Shown: positions 13,167-21,494 of the stretch, in pieces
Position numbering within the stretch: the first letter of the stretch is position 1
Layout: each line of letters opens with the position of its first letter
NCBI GenBank assembly: GCA_017550525.1
Contig: JAFZOU010000093.1
Coordinates: forward strand, 1 to 32,250
Length of the DNA stretch: 32,250 nt
Reading direction: 5' to 3'
Source: Bacteroidales bacterium
Lineage (GTDB): Bacteria; Bacteroidota; Bacteroidia; Bacteroidales; UBA932
Position numbers and translations under genes: made by a program
The notes under the pieces: generated by a model
What the model saw: only the letters and a program-made list of their open reading frames with translations
Told to the model about the DNA's origin: nothing
Database searches by the model: none

Positions 13167-14321
13167 TTATTTGATGATGCGGTTCATGATTAGCGCGATG
13201 GCGCCGTCTCCGGTGACGTTGCAGGCGGTTCCGAAGGAATCCATGGCAATGTAGAGGGTGATCATCATGGCCTGGGCCTGGGCGTCAAAGCCAAGGATGC
13301 TTCCAAGCACGCCCAGCGCTGCCATTATGGCTCCGCCAGGTACGCCGGGGGCCGCCACCATGGTGACACCCAGCATCATGATGAAGCCAAGCATGGTCCC
13401 AAAGTCAAACGGCATACCCAGCATAATCATAAGGGCTATGGCGCAAGATGTGATCTTGAGGGTACTTCCGGAAAGGTGGATGGTGGCGCACAGGGGCACC
13501 ACAAAGCCCGCAACCTCCTCCTTGACGCCGTTTTTCCTGGCGCACTCCAGCGTAACCGGAATGGTTGCGGCCGATGAAGCCGTACCCAGGGCAGTCATAT
13601 ATGCCGGCAGCATCCCCGCCATCATCTTGAAGGGGTTCTTCCCTGCCACGGCACCCGCAATGCAGTACTGGAGCACCAGAAGAAGAAGAGTCATCCCAAA
13701 TATGACGCCAACCATAACCAGGAAAGACTTCAGCACCGGAGCCACCTGCCCTGCCGCCGTCATATCCAGGAAGATGCCAAAGATATAGATGGGCAGCACC
13801 GGGATAATTACTTTCTCGATACTCCTCACTATGATTGCCTTGAGTTCCTCAAAGCCCTTTCTGAGAGCGCCGGCCTTTGACGTTGCGATGCCTATTCCAA
13901 GCATGAAGGACAGCACCAGGCAGGTCATTATATCGGCCAGAGGGGGGATTGTGAGGGTGAAATACGCGGGGAACTTCACCTCTCCGGCATCTATCACGTC
14001 AAGGCTGTCCCGGTCCAGAAGCGACGGGAACCAGGCGCTGGAGAACCCGTAGGCAAAAAGGCCGGAGAGCACGGTAAAAGTGTATGCCAGCACCACCGTG
14101 ATCACAAGCATCTTACCCGCCTTTGCCCCCACTTCCGCAATGGCCGGGGTAACAAGGCCGATGATAATAAGCGGAATGAAGAAGCGCAGAAGCTGGTCGA
14201 AGATGCCGTCGAAGGTGTTCATGGCGCGGACAGCCCAGCCGGGGGCGATGAGTCCGAATCCTACACCCAGTGCGATGGCTATAAGAATCTTTACAATGAG
14301 TGGCAGTTTAGGAAACTTCAT
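13167..14321 (-). CDS. Dicarboxylate/amino-acid:cation symporter (DAACS)
   Basis: This 384-residue polytopic inner-membrane transporter belongs to the sodium:dicarboxylate symporter family (GltP/SstT-like). Signatures include the N-terminal LPLIVKILIAIALGVGFGLIAP, a FIPLIIIGLVTPAIAEVGAKAGKM segment, the serine-rich loop ALGTASSAATIPVT, and the C-terminal DSFGTACNVTGDGAIALIMNRI. Substrates in the family are glutamate, aspartate, serine/threonine or C4-dicarboxylates driven by Na+ or H+. The start at 14321 was chosen over an upstream in-frame extension because it lies after a clear -7 box. It ends 67 bases upstream of the permease gene in the same direction; the two may be separately controlled. 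Confidence 0.9.
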   Translation of the reverse strand: MKFPKLPLIVKILIAIALGVGFGLIAPGWAVRAMNTFDGIFDQLLRFFIPLIIIGLVTPAIAEVGAKAGKMLVITVVLAYTFTVLSGLFAYGFSSAWFPSLLDRDSLDVIDAGEVKFPAYFTLTIPPLADIMTCLVLSFMLGIGIATSKAGALRKGFEELKAIIVRSIEKVIIPVLPIYIFGIFLDMTAAGQVAPVLKSFLVMVGVIFGMTLLLLVLQYCIAGAVAGKNPFKMMAGMLPAYMTALGTASSAATIPVTLECARKNGVKEEVAGFVVPLCATIHLSGSTLKITSCAIALMIMLGMPFDFGTMLGFIMMLGVTMVAAPGVPGGAIMAALGVLGSILGFDAQAQAMMITLYIAMDSFGTACNVTGDGAIALIMNRIIK

Positions 14322-14342
14322 AAGTTCAGTGTTATCTCTCCA

Positions 14343-14350
14343 CAAAGATA
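14343..14350 (-). promoter_or_regulatory. Promoter -7 box of symporter gene
   Basis: Read on the minus strand this is TATCTTTG, an exact TAnnTTTG match, 21 bases before the start at 14321. No convincing -33 element is seen at the usual spacing, so activator dependence is possible. Confidence 0.55.
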
Positions 14351-14401
14351 CTCATTTTCCTGTAAAGTTGGCGGTGGAGGTTAATTCTTTGATTGTCAGT
14401 T

Positions 14402-14451
14402 GTTTACACGGGTCTTTGGGATTACCGGTAATCCCAAATAATCCCGTAAAC
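14402..14451. promoter_or_regulatory. Large palindrome upstream of symporter
   Basis: Positions 14415-14438 form a perfect 24-bp palindrome (TTTGGGATTACC and its complement). Outer arms GTTTAC..GGG and CCCGTAAAC extend it to about 50 bases, with a two-base bulge. The centre is about 76 bases upstream of the symporter -7 box. No T-tract follows on either strand, so an operator or cruciform site fits better than a terminator. Confidence 0.7.
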
Positions 14452-14514
14452 GCCTGATTATAGGTTATTTATCATCCACAGCATCGGCATTACTATTAGG
14501 GGCTCCCCTCGGCC

Positions 14515-14718
14515 GTCGCAGGTGATGGGGTTTTGCGTGGCAGGTGACTCGTCTTTCCGTCGCAGGTCTGCGTTTTTGGCTCCACCTGCGACGCAAATCG
14601 GCCACAGGGGACAAAAAGTGTCGCAGGTCCGGCTTTTTTTGCAGACCTGCGACGTTTTGTCTTGCGACCTGTGACGCTTCGTGTTGCCACCTGCGACGTT
14701 CCTGCTTGTGACTGCGAC
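14515..14718. repeat. Cluster of GTCGCAGGT repeats in both orientations
   Basis: GTCGCAGGT occurs at 14515, 14559 and 14620, with a variant at 14537. Its complement occurs at 14584, 14645 and 14689, with variants at 14667 and 14711. Two opposed pairs (14559/14584 and 14620/14645) can form hairpins of at least nine pairs with T-rich loops. The cluster lies just beyond the 3' end of the gate-permease gene and accounts for most of the gene-free 14452-14728 stretch. Confidence 0.85.
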
Positions 14719-14728
14719 GCTCCGGCGG

Positions 14729-15880
14729 CTACATTATGCCGATAACGGAGAGAAGCAGGTACAGGAAATGGGCGATGATGCCGGCGCAGAGGCCTGCGAC
14801 GGTATGGGCGCCGATGGCCTTGGAGATGGCTTTGCGGTAGCCAAGGGTGTCCAGCATTGCGGTGTGGGTGGAGAGGAAGCCGCTCCAGCACATGCCGATG
14901 GCGGTGAACACGGCTATTGCGTTTCCGTCCAGGATGCCCGCTGCATTAAAGGTGGGAAGAAGGCCGAGGGCCGCTCCCACGGCGCCAAGGGCCGTCATGG
15001 GGAAGGCGATGAGGCGCATGTCGGTAAAGCCGAACAGCCATTCAAACACCCAGTGAATTTTCTGGGCAAGCCAGGGAAGGATGGGGACGCCCTGGCCGGA
15101 GGAACCGTCGTAGACACCGCCGTCTCCGGGGCCGAAGGTGATGAGGATCACCATGGTGGTGATGATAAGGACGCCGGGGATGATGGCAAGGCCAAGCTCC
15201 ACGCCGTTCTTTCCGCCGTCAAGGATGGCGTTGAGAAAGCGCATGAAGATGCTGTCCTTGGGCTTGGAATCCGTCTCCAGAGTCTCCTCAATGCCTTCAG
15301 GGGCGTCTTCCACCGCTGGGGAATCCATCTCCGGCCAGGTCTTGAGGCAGCTCCGCTGCATGAGCCGGGTGGATATGATGGACCCGCAGAATGCTCCCAC
15401 AAAGCCCACCATGGCACCGCCGCCGTGCCCCAGAGAAATCATGGTGATAAGCACCACGAATCCCATTCCGAATGCCGTCCCGAAGTTTGTGAGGGACACC
15501 AGCTGGTACTTCTTGAAGAAGGATGCGAAAGAGCGGTCCTTGGCGAAGGCAATGATGGCCGGGTTGTCTGAGAGGAAGGTCATGAGAGCCCCCAGAGCCG
15601 CTGCTCCCGGGAGGTTGAAAAGCGGCTTCATGAGTACCCTCAGGCCCTTTTCCAGCATCTTCACAACGCCAAACTCCGTGAGAAGTTTGGAAAGAGCGCC
15701 GGTTAGGACCGTGATGCCCATGAGGTAGAACACCGTATTGAGCAGCAGGGAGTGTGCGGTGTTCATGATGGTATTTATGAGGTTCCCGCTGCCCATGATA
15801 TATCCCAGGGCCCCGAATACAGCTGCAAACAGGGCCAGGAATACAAGTGCCTCCACAAGGGAGCGATGTGATTTTTTCAT
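14729..15880 (-). CDS. Nucleoside-recognition (Gate) domain membrane protein
   Basis: This 383-residue polytopic inner-membrane protein has two gate-like hydrophobic halves around a hydrophilic loop at about residues 180-215. The first half contains LTGALSKLLTEFGVVKMLEKGLRVLMKPLFNLPGAAALGALMTFLSDNPAIIAFAKD, and the second LGLLPTFNAAGILDGNAIAVFTAIGMCWSGFLSTHTAMLDTLG. These fit the nucleoside-recognition superfamily, similar to CD0519/CD1768-type proteins. The gene starts four bases after the purine nucleoside phosphorylase gene, so transport of nucleosides or bases is likely by context. No transport activity has been shown for this subgroup to my knowledge. Confidence 0.82.
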   Translation of the reverse strand: MKKSHRSLVEALVFLALFAAVFGALGYIMGSGNLINTIMNTAHSLLLNTVFYLMGITVLTGALSKLLTEFGVVKMLEKGLRVLMKPLFNLPGAAALGALMTFLSDNPAIIAFAKDRSFASFFKKYQLVSLTNFGTAFGMGFVVLITMISLGHGGGAMVGFVGAFCGSIISTRLMQRSCLKTWPEMDSPAVEDAPEGIEETLETDSKPKDSIFMRFLNAILDGGKNGVELGLAIIPGVLIITTMVILITFGPGDGGVYDGSSGQGVPILPWLAQKIHWVFEWLFGFTDMRLIAFPMTALGAVGAALGLLPTFNAAGILDGNAIAVFTAIGMCWSGFLSTHTAMLDTLGYRKAISKAIGAHTVAGLCAGIIAHFLYLLLSVIGIM

Positions 15881-15884
15881 AGGA

Positions 15885-16598
15885 TTACACCAGTGCCAGT
15901 GCTACCTCCATCATGTTTGTGAATGTGGTCTGGCGCTGTTCTGCGGTGGTTGCTTCTCCGGTGAGGATGTGGTCTGAGATTGTGAGGATGCCAAGGGCGC
16001 GGTTGCCGCTGCGGGCTGCGTTCATATAGAGGGCGGCCACTTCCATTTCAACGGCAAGTACGCCCATCTTGATCCAGCCCTTGGTGTTGGGATTCTCACG
16101 GTAGAAAAGGTCCGATGAAACCACGTTTCCAACCTTATAGGTGAAGCCTTTTTCCTCGCAGGCATCGGCCGCCTTCCTGAGGAGCTCAAAGTCTCCGATG
16201 GGGGCGAACATGCCGTCCAGCTGATACTGGTCTGCGTAGTTGGAATCCGTGCAGGCGCCCTGTGCAAGGACAAGGTCTCCTATGTGAAGGCCATTGTTGC
16301 AGGCGCCGGCGCTTCCTACGCGGATGATGGTCTTGACGCCGTAGAAGTTGTAAAGTTCATAAGTATAAAGGCCGATTGAAGGCATTCCCATGCCGTGGCC
16401 CATCATGCTCACGCGTTTTCCCTTGTAGGTGCCGGTGAAGCCCAGCATGCCGCGGACCTCATTGAAGCAGACGGGGTTCTCAAGGTATTTCTCTGCCATG
16501 AATTTTGCGCGGAGGGGGTCTCCGGCCATGATCACGGTTTCAGCAATCTCTCCGTATTTTGCTCCGATGTGCGGAGTGGGGGTATTCTCTTTACTCAT
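15885..16598 (-). CDS. deoD: Purine-nucleoside phosphorylase, DeoD type
   Basis: This 237-residue cytoplasmic enzyme cleaves purine (deoxy)nucleosides with phosphate to base plus (deoxy)ribose 1-phosphate. The DeoD signatures are visible: TPHIGAKYGEIAETVIMAGDPLRAKFMA, the GMGMPSIGLYTYELYNFYGV segment with the phosphate/ribose site, IIRVGSAGACN, and the purine-site stretch VLAVEMEVAALYMNA. ILTISDHILTGE carries the catalytic Asp. Length matches hexameric bacterial DeoD. It heads a two-gene leftward operon with a gate-type permease, a plausible purine salvage unit. Confidence 0.95.
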   Translation of the reverse strand: MSKENTPTPHIGAKYGEIAETVIMAGDPLRAKFMAEKYLENPVCFNEVRGMLGFTGTYKGKRVSMMGHGMGMPSIGLYTYELYNFYGVKTIIRVGSAGACNNGLHIGDLVLAQGACTDSNYADQYQLDGMFAPIGDFELLRKAADACEEKGFTYKVGNVVSSDLFYRENPNTKGWIKMGVLAVEMEVAALYMNAARSGNRALGILTISDHILTGEATTAEQRQTTFTNMMEVALALV

Positions 16599-16627
16599 AG
16601 TGTTATGTTATTGGTTATATGGTCTTG

Positions 16628-16660
16628 CAAAGATAATCAAAAACTTTCTGCAAAGAAAGT
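16628..16660 (-). promoter_or_regulatory. Promoter of purine salvage operon
   Basis: On the minus strand TTTC (16658-16655) and TATCTTTG (16635-16628) are 19 bases apart. The -33 region lies inside the 3' end of the upstream esterase gene and within a short dyad, ACTTTC and GAAAGT at 16643-16660. The leader to 16598 is about 25-30 bases. Confidence 0.6.
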
Positions 16661-17542
16661 GGCCATGCGGTCCTGAATCTCATAGAAAAGGGGCGTGAAG
16701 GAGCCGTCGGGGCCAATGTGAAGGCGGTGCCCGGCTTCTTCAATAGGATGATGCTCACTCCGTAAACCAAGCTCCAGGGCCCGCTTGTGGATGGCGCCGG
16801 TACCATACATCTTTTTGATGAACATCCAGGAAGGAGGCCACAGTGCACCGTCCTTCTTTGTGAAGGGATAACCCTCACCGTAGGGCATCACGGGGTCTTT
16901 CACTGACTGATATGAAAGGATGGCGGTGCCGGAATTCTCCAGGGCCGATAAATCATGGAGCGATCCCCACAGGCTGCAGACCGCCTTTATGCGAGGCGCC
17001 CCGGGTTTCAGTGCCAGGACCATCACGGTGCTGGCTCCGGCGCTGGTTCCTGCGCCGAACACGTTTCCCGGGTCTATCCTCAGGTCTTCCCGTGAAAGGA
17101 GATACTGTAGGGCAGCCTCAGCGTCCTCCACGGCGTATTCTTCCGCCCTTTCAATATCCTTTTTCTTGATGTTGAATCCCAGGCGGTAATTGATGGAGGC
17201 GGCAACGTAGCCAAGGGAAGCGAAGTGCCGGCACCAGGCGCTCTGGCCCTTCTCCTCCTTGTTCCCAAAGAAAAACGAGCCGCCGTGGAGCATCAGAAGG
17301 AGCGGCCTGGAAGCGCAGGAGTCACCTTCCGGCATATAGATGTCCATATCCAGAGTCAGCTGCCGCTGTTTCCCCAGTTTAGATATCATTTTGCCAAAGG
17401 GAAGCCCTGCCTCTTCATCTGCGCTGGCCCAAAATCCCCTAGCCTCGGAGTACACTACATCCCTTTCCACCCTCACTTCATACTGTGGAGTGGTGAAAGG
17501 CAGCGTGGCAAGTACGCCAGCAATTATGCCGGTAGTTCCCAT
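16637..17542 (-). CDS. Secreted alpha/beta-hydrolase, carboxylesterase-like
   Basis: This 301-residue protein has an N-terminal hydrophobic signal-like stretch (GIIAGVLATLPFT). An esterase/lipase domain follows, with oxyanion motif HGGSFFFGN at 86-94, nucleophile Ser167 in GAGTSAGAS, Asp216 in SVKDPVMPYGE and a histidine at 272 or 275 in AGHRLH. The LDMDIYMPEG and ASINYRLGF motifs fit the BD-FAE/esterase group that removes acyl decorations. Substrate is unknown. The start at 17542 was preferred over an upstream in-frame TTG. Its -7 box TATCTTTG (17554-17547 on the minus strand) ends four bases before the ATG, which implies a nearly leaderless mRNA. It diverges from the LuxR-type regulator gene. 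Confidence 0.83.
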   Translation of the reverse strand: MGTTGIIAGVLATLPFTTPQYEVRVERDVVYSEARGFWASADEEAGLPFGKMISKLGKQRQLTLDMDIYMPEGDSCASRPLLLMLHGGSFFFGNKEEKGQSAWCRHFASLGYVAASINYRLGFNIKKKDIERAEEYAVEDAEAALQYLLSREDLRIDPGNVFGAGTSAGASTVMVLALKPGAPRIKAVCSLWGSLHDLSALENSGTAILSYQSVKDPVMPYGEGYPFTKKDGALWPPSWMFIKKMYGTGAIHKRALELGLRSEHHPIEEAGHRLHIGPDGSFTPLFYEIQDRMATFFAESF

Positions 17543-17546
17543 ATCA

Positions 17547-17595
17547 CAAAGATAGCAAACCAATTTGCATATAACAATAATTCTTCTGACCTTTG
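17547..17595. promoter_or_regulatory. Divergent promoters between esterase and LuxR-type gene
   Basis: Leftward: TATCTTTG at 17554-17547 with ATTG about 20 bases upstream. Rightward: TTTG at 17564-17567 and GACCTTTG at 17588-17595, 20 bases apart, leading to the ATG at 17614. The two promoters overlap, so the genes may compete for polymerase. Confidence 0.55.
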
Positions 17596-17613
17596 TTAAG
17601 ACAAATCGTTTCT

Positions 17614-18993
17614 ATGAAATCACTTTTTCCTGCTTTTGCAGCCTTTTTAATAGTTCTTTCCGCTGTCTCCTGCCAGTCAGACGGCAAGGGGAATGATTCC
17701 TGGCGCAGCCTTATTGAAGAGAGTGACCGCCTTGCCGCCGGTCAGGACTGGGAGCAGGCCACTGAGTATGCCCTGAAGGCGTTATCGGCCCCGGACCTCA
17801 CGGATGGCGGGAAGTCCCTCTGCCTCAGCCGCCTTGCCGCACTTGATATCATCACCTGGCGTGACGCCCAGGGCTGGGAGCATGCTGTTGAGGCAGAGCG
17901 TCTGGCAAGGGAGAGCGGCACGGATTCCCTTGTCGCTATGGCCCTTCTCCAGAAAGGCCGCCTGCAGCTTTGCGGCGCCATCACGGAGGGCGAGGCCCAG
18001 GATGAAGAGGCCCTTGAGACGCTTCAGGAGGCGCTGTCCTTCGCCGCCGGCAGTCCTTCCCTCAAGGCCGATATCCTCCTTCAGACAAGCCAGGCCTACA
18101 TCGGCCTGAACCGTTTCAAGGACCCCATAGACAAGGAGATTTACGCCAAGGCCGGGGAGGCTATTGATGAGGCCGTGGATGCATCCGTAGACCCTGCGTT
18201 CCCTTCAAAGGCGCTCCCATATTGGATGCGCTGGTATCGTCAGGGCGGCAACTGGAAGGACGGCATAGAGTGCTGCCTGAAGGTCCTGGAGGGCCTCCAT
18301 GATGAGGATTACCTCATGCAGAGCCAGTGCTGGAACAATCTTGTGATGCTCTATGCCCAGGCCGGGGATGTTGAAAGCTCGGCATCGGCCCATCAGCAGT
18401 ATGTCTACGCCATAGAGCATTATATGCAGAAAAAGGCCGACACCCGCCTCCAGGAGATGGAAACCCGCTATGAGACTTCTCTCAAGGAGGTCAGGATTGC
18501 CCGGATGAATATTGTGCTGGTGGCGCTCATCGTCATTGCCGTGGCCCTAATAATAATGATGGTCATCTCCCAGGCCTATATCCGCCGTATCGTTGCCTCG
18601 GACCGCGGCAAGGAGCAGCTCCTGAGGCTCATCTCAAAGGACCTGGCAAGCCCCAGGGCCGGTGAGCCTGCCATCCCGGATAAGGATACAATCCGCGCCC
18701 GCTGCAGCGAACTCCTTGGGGAGGAGGACGGCATCATGGCCGATGATATCGCTTCCTACATTAATAACCTTGCCGAGGAACGTTCCCGCCGCGTGAAGGA
18801 GCTTGGTCTCACCGCCCGTGAGATTGAAGTGATACGCCTGAGCGCCGAAGGCCTTTCCGCAGCGGGCATAGCGGACCGCCTCCACGTGAGCGTATACACC
18901 ATAAAGAACCACAAGCAGAACATCTACGTCAAGATGGACGTCCGTAGCAACGCAGAGATGCTGCGAATCGCAAATGATCTGGGGATAGTGTAA
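17614..18993 (+). CDS. Membrane-tethered TPR / LuxR-type transcription regulator
   Basis: This 459-residue protein starts with a signal whose end looks like a lipobox (FLIVLSAVSC, Cys20). Helical, TPR-like repeats occupy roughly residues 25-280. A single transmembrane span lies at about 300-320 (NIVLVALIVIAVALIIMMVIS). The C-terminus (about 397-459) is a LuxR/NarL helix-turn-helix: LTAREIEVIRLSAEGLSAAGIADRLHVSVYTIKNHKQNIYVKM. Bacteroidota carry many such proteins, thought to sense periplasmic signals and bind DNA while anchored in the inner membrane. The start at 17614 was chosen over an upstream TTG. It precedes the BIG2 lipoprotein gene by 81 bases, a possible target. No kinase or phosphoacceptor domain is present. 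Confidence 0.87.
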   Translation: MKSLFPAFAAFLIVLSAVSCQSDGKGNDSWRSLIEESDRLAAGQDWEQATEYALKALSAPDLTDGGKSLCLSRLAALDIITWRDAQGWEHAVEAERLARESGTDSLVAMALLQKGRLQLCGAITEGEAQDEEALETLQEALSFAAGSPSLKADILLQTSQAYIGLNRFKDPIDKEIYAKAGEAIDEAVDASVDPAFPSKALPYWMRWYRQGGNWKDGIECCLKVLEGLHDEDYLMQSQCWNNLVMLYAQAGDVESSASAHQQYVYAIEHYMQKKADTRLQEMETRYETSLKEVRIARMNIVLVALIVIAVALIIMMVISQAYIRRIVASDRGKEQLLRLISKDLASPRAGEPAIPDKDTIRARCSELLGEEDGIMADDIASYINNLAEERSRRVKELGLTAREIEVIRLSAEGLSAAGIADRLHVSVYTIKNHKQNIYVKMDVRSNAEMLRIANDLGIV

Positions 18994-19019
18994 AATAGTG
19001 CTTTTGTACTATAATATTA

Positions 19020-19056
19020 AAATCCTTTTTGCCGATATTCGCCAATCGAAGGATTT
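19020..19056. promoter_or_regulatory. Inverted repeat before BIG2 lipoprotein gene
   Basis: AAATCCTT (19020-19027) and AAGGATTT (19049-19056) form a perfect 8-bp inverted repeat with a 21-base spacer, ending 18 bases before the start at 19075. It may be an operator or a leader-RNA stem. No strong TAnnTTTG box is visible in this 81-base gap. Confidence 0.45.
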
Positions 19057-19074
19057 AACACTATAACCAACAAT

Positions 19075-21387
19075 ATGACTAAGAAATTCTTTTCAGCCCT
19101 CGCGGCAATTGCGCTCCTGGCCTTATCGGCCTGTACGCAGGAAGAACTTAACCAGTTCCTGAACTCCGTCAATTCCATCAAACTGGACCAGGCCCAGGTG
19201 GAAATGACCGTTGGAGAAACCCTTAACCTTATTGCTACCGTAGATCCTTTTAAAGGCGATACTAAGGTCGTTACCTGGACCAGTTCTTCTCCCGATGTGG
19301 CAAGTGTGAAAGGAACTGAAGTCCCTGATGTTGTCGGAATCAATATGCCGGCAGGCGAGGTGACGGCCCTCAAGGAGGGTGAGACAACAATCACTGCCAA
19401 GGCTGGAGACAAGACCGCTACTTGTAAGGTAATAGTGAAGAAGAAGGCCGATGACGGCGGCGGAAACACTGGCGCTGTGACAGAACTCAAGTTGGACAAG
19501 GCAGAAGTCCATATGTCTCCGGGTCAGGTTTGGCAACTCAACGCTACCGTCAAACCCGAAGGGGCCAGCATAAGCTGGAGCAGCAATAAGACTGATGTGG
19601 CCACCGTCGACCGGGAAGGAAAGGTAACGGCTGTAGCTCTTGGTGAGGCTTTCATTACGGCTTCCGCCGGTGAAAAATCGGCCCAATGCCTTGTCAAGGT
19701 GGAAAGAGAAGTGGCCATCGAGGGCATTTCCCTGAATAAATCATCCCTGACGCTGAAAGAGGGAGAGACGTTCCAATTGGTAGCCACCATTCTCCCTGAG
19801 ACCGCCACGCCCCAGACCATAGAATGGATATCATCAATTCCCGCCGTGGCAACCGTTAATGAGAACGGTCTTGTGACTGCCGTAAGGAAGGGTGGTCCGG
19901 CTACTATCTGGGCAGTTATCGGGAGAGGTTCCGGTCATGATATAAATGCAAAATGTGATGTGACTGTCATAAGCGACGGTCCATCTGTGGAAAGCATAAC
20001 CGTTACTCCTTCCGCGGTTACCATTAAAGCTACGGAGGAAACTATCCTGACGGCCACCGTTACTCCCGCCGGCACCGGCGCGGAAATTAAGTGGGTCAGC
20101 GACAACACCTCCATTGCAAAGGTGGAAAAGATATCGGACACCCAGGCAAAGGTTACTGGCGTCGGTGAAGGCACCGTGAAGGTCATTGCAAGCGTAGGAG
20201 ACGTATTTGACTACAGTGAAGTGACGGTTGAAAAGAAAGCCTCCGGTGGCGGAGAAGGTGGAGAAGGCGGAGAAGAGATGATATCTCTGAATAAGACGGA
20301 ACTTCAGCTTGGTTTCTATGAGACCTTCCAGCTGGTTGCTACGCTCAGGCCGGAAGATGCTTCGGCTCAGATTACCTGGACCAGTTCAAACGAAGATGTG
20401 GTTCTTGTCTCCAATGGCCGCACGCCGGCCGCAGACGGCACCATCAAACCTGCCGGCACCGTAATAGCCAAAAATAAGGAAGGCCAGTCCATTGTAACCG
20501 CTACTGTTGGAAGTCTTTCCGCATCTTGCACCGTTACAGTCTCCTCTGGCAGTATCGTCCCGGTGCAGTCCATTTCACTTAACAAGACAGAACTGACTCT
20601 CCAGGTGGGACAGCAGTTTGAGCTTATTGCTACTATCCTGCCGGGAAACGCAACAAACAAACAGGTATCATGGGCAAGTTCGGCCCGTTCCTATCAACTG
20701 TCTTTGGCCGATAACGGCTTAAGTTGCGTGATTGGTGCTTTGGCCGAGTGCGAGGCCACAATCACTGTCAGAAGCGCGGATAATCCTGCTCAATTGTATG
20801 CCACCTGCAAGGTCACTGTGACCGGAGGTTCTTCAGGAGATTCCTCTGAAGAAGTAGTTGACCTTGGACTTCCAAGTGGTCTGAAATGGCGCTCCATGAA
20901 CGTAGGCGCATCCAAACCGGAGGATTACGGAGATTATTTTGCCTGGGGAGAAACTTCACCTAAGTCCAGCTATACCAGTAGCAATTATAAGTACAAATCA
21001 TCAGACATATATGGCGATGGCATAGGTAAGGTAGGGAAAACGCTGATCGCTGAAGATGACGCAGCCACTGTAAATGTTGGAAGTGATTGGCGCACCCCTA
21101 AGTTCTCAGAATGGAAAGAGCTGAAAGAGAAATGCACGTGGACGTGGACTACACGTAACGGAGTAAAAGGAATGCAGGTGACAGGCCCTAGCGGAAAGAG
21201 TATTTTCCTTCCCGCCGGCGGTTGCTACGGAAGCAGCGTGACATACCGTGGAACTCAGGGACACTACTGGTCTGCATCCTATGGTTCCGACATTTGGGCC
21301 GAAGACGTGGAATTCATGAGCACCGATGTCAATTATGGCCTTGTCGACCGGTGTATAGGACGCTCAATCCGCCCTGTCAAGAATTAA
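19075..21387 (+). CDS. Surface lipoprotein with six BIG2 Ig-like domains and C-terminal FISUMP-like domain
   Basis: This 770-residue protein has a lipoprotein signal (ALLALSAC, Cys20). Six bacterial Ig-like group 2 domains follow at roughly residues 33-122, 134-212, 216-300, 304-388, 402-492 and 499-585. Each has the pattern of a strand-initiating SxxLxKxExxL..GxxxxLxATxxP, WxSSxxxVAxV and GxxxITA. A Gly/Glu-rich linker (GGGEGGEGGEE) sits near residue 390. The C-terminus (about 597-770: VDLGLPSGLKWRSMNVGA, YFAWGE, DWRTPKFSEWKEL, GHYWSAS, RSIRPVKN) resembles the Fibrobacter-type major paralogous domain common in gut Bacteroidota. It is likely surface-exposed and adhesive or structural, but ligand is unknown. 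A strong terminator follows it. Confidence 0.88.
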   Translation: MTKKFFSALAAIALLALSACTQEELNQFLNSVNSIKLDQAQVEMTVGETLNLIATVDPFKGDTKVVTWTSSSPDVASVKGTEVPDVVGINMPAGEVTALKEGETTITAKAGDKTATCKVIVKKKADDGGGNTGAVTELKLDKAEVHMSPGQVWQLNATVKPEGASISWSSNKTDVATVDREGKVTAVALGEAFITASAGEKSAQCLVKVEREVAIEGISLNKSSLTLKEGETFQLVATILPETATPQTIEWISSIPAVATVNENGLVTAVRKGGPATIWAVIGRGSGHDINAKCDVTVISDGPSVESITVTPSAVTIKATEETILTATVTPAGTGAEIKWVSDNTSIAKVEKISDTQAKVTGVGEGTVKVIASVGDVFDYSEVTVEKKASGGGEGGEGGEEMISLNKTELQLGFYETFQLVATLRPEDASAQITWTSSNEDVVLVSNGRTPAADGTIKPAGTVIAKNKEGQSIVTATVGSLSASCTVTVSSGSIVPVQSISLNKTELTLQVGQQFELIATILPGNATNKQVSWASSARSYQLSLADNGLSCVIGALAECEATITVRSADNPAQLYATCKVTVTGGSSGDSSEEVVDLGLPSGLKWRSMNVGASKPEDYGDYFAWGETSPKSSYTSSNYKYKSSDIYGDGIGKVGKTLIAEDDAATVNVGSDWRTPKFSEWKELKEKCTWTWTTRNGVKGMQVTGPSGKSIFLPAGGCYGSSVTYRGTQGHYWSASYGSDIWAEDVEFMSTDVNYGLVDRCIGRSIRPVKN

Positions 21388-21406
21388 CCCTCAGCCATTT
21401 GAAATT

Positions 21407-21438
21407 ACAGCCCGCAGTTCACTCTACGGGCTGTTTTT
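21407..21438 (+). terminator. Rho-independent terminator
   Basis: ACAGCCCG (21407-21414) and CGGGCTGT (21427-21434) make a perfect 8-bp stem with a 12-base loop, followed by a T-run. It lies 20 bases after the BIG2 gene stop and separates it from the acyltransferase gene. Confidence 0.9.
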
Positions 21439-21494
21439 GTTTGCAGAGCAAATTTTTTAGTTAAATTTGTGATGACTATGGAGGAACTTACAAA

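Noticed and set aside
14681-15571. 296-residue plus-strand frame opposite the gate permease
   Set aside because: It is antisense to a well-supported transporter gene, with low-complexity composition and no family features.
19123-19686. Minus-strand frame opposite the BIG2 lipoprotein
   Set aside because: It is antisense to a strongly patterned repeat protein, with no recognisable domain.
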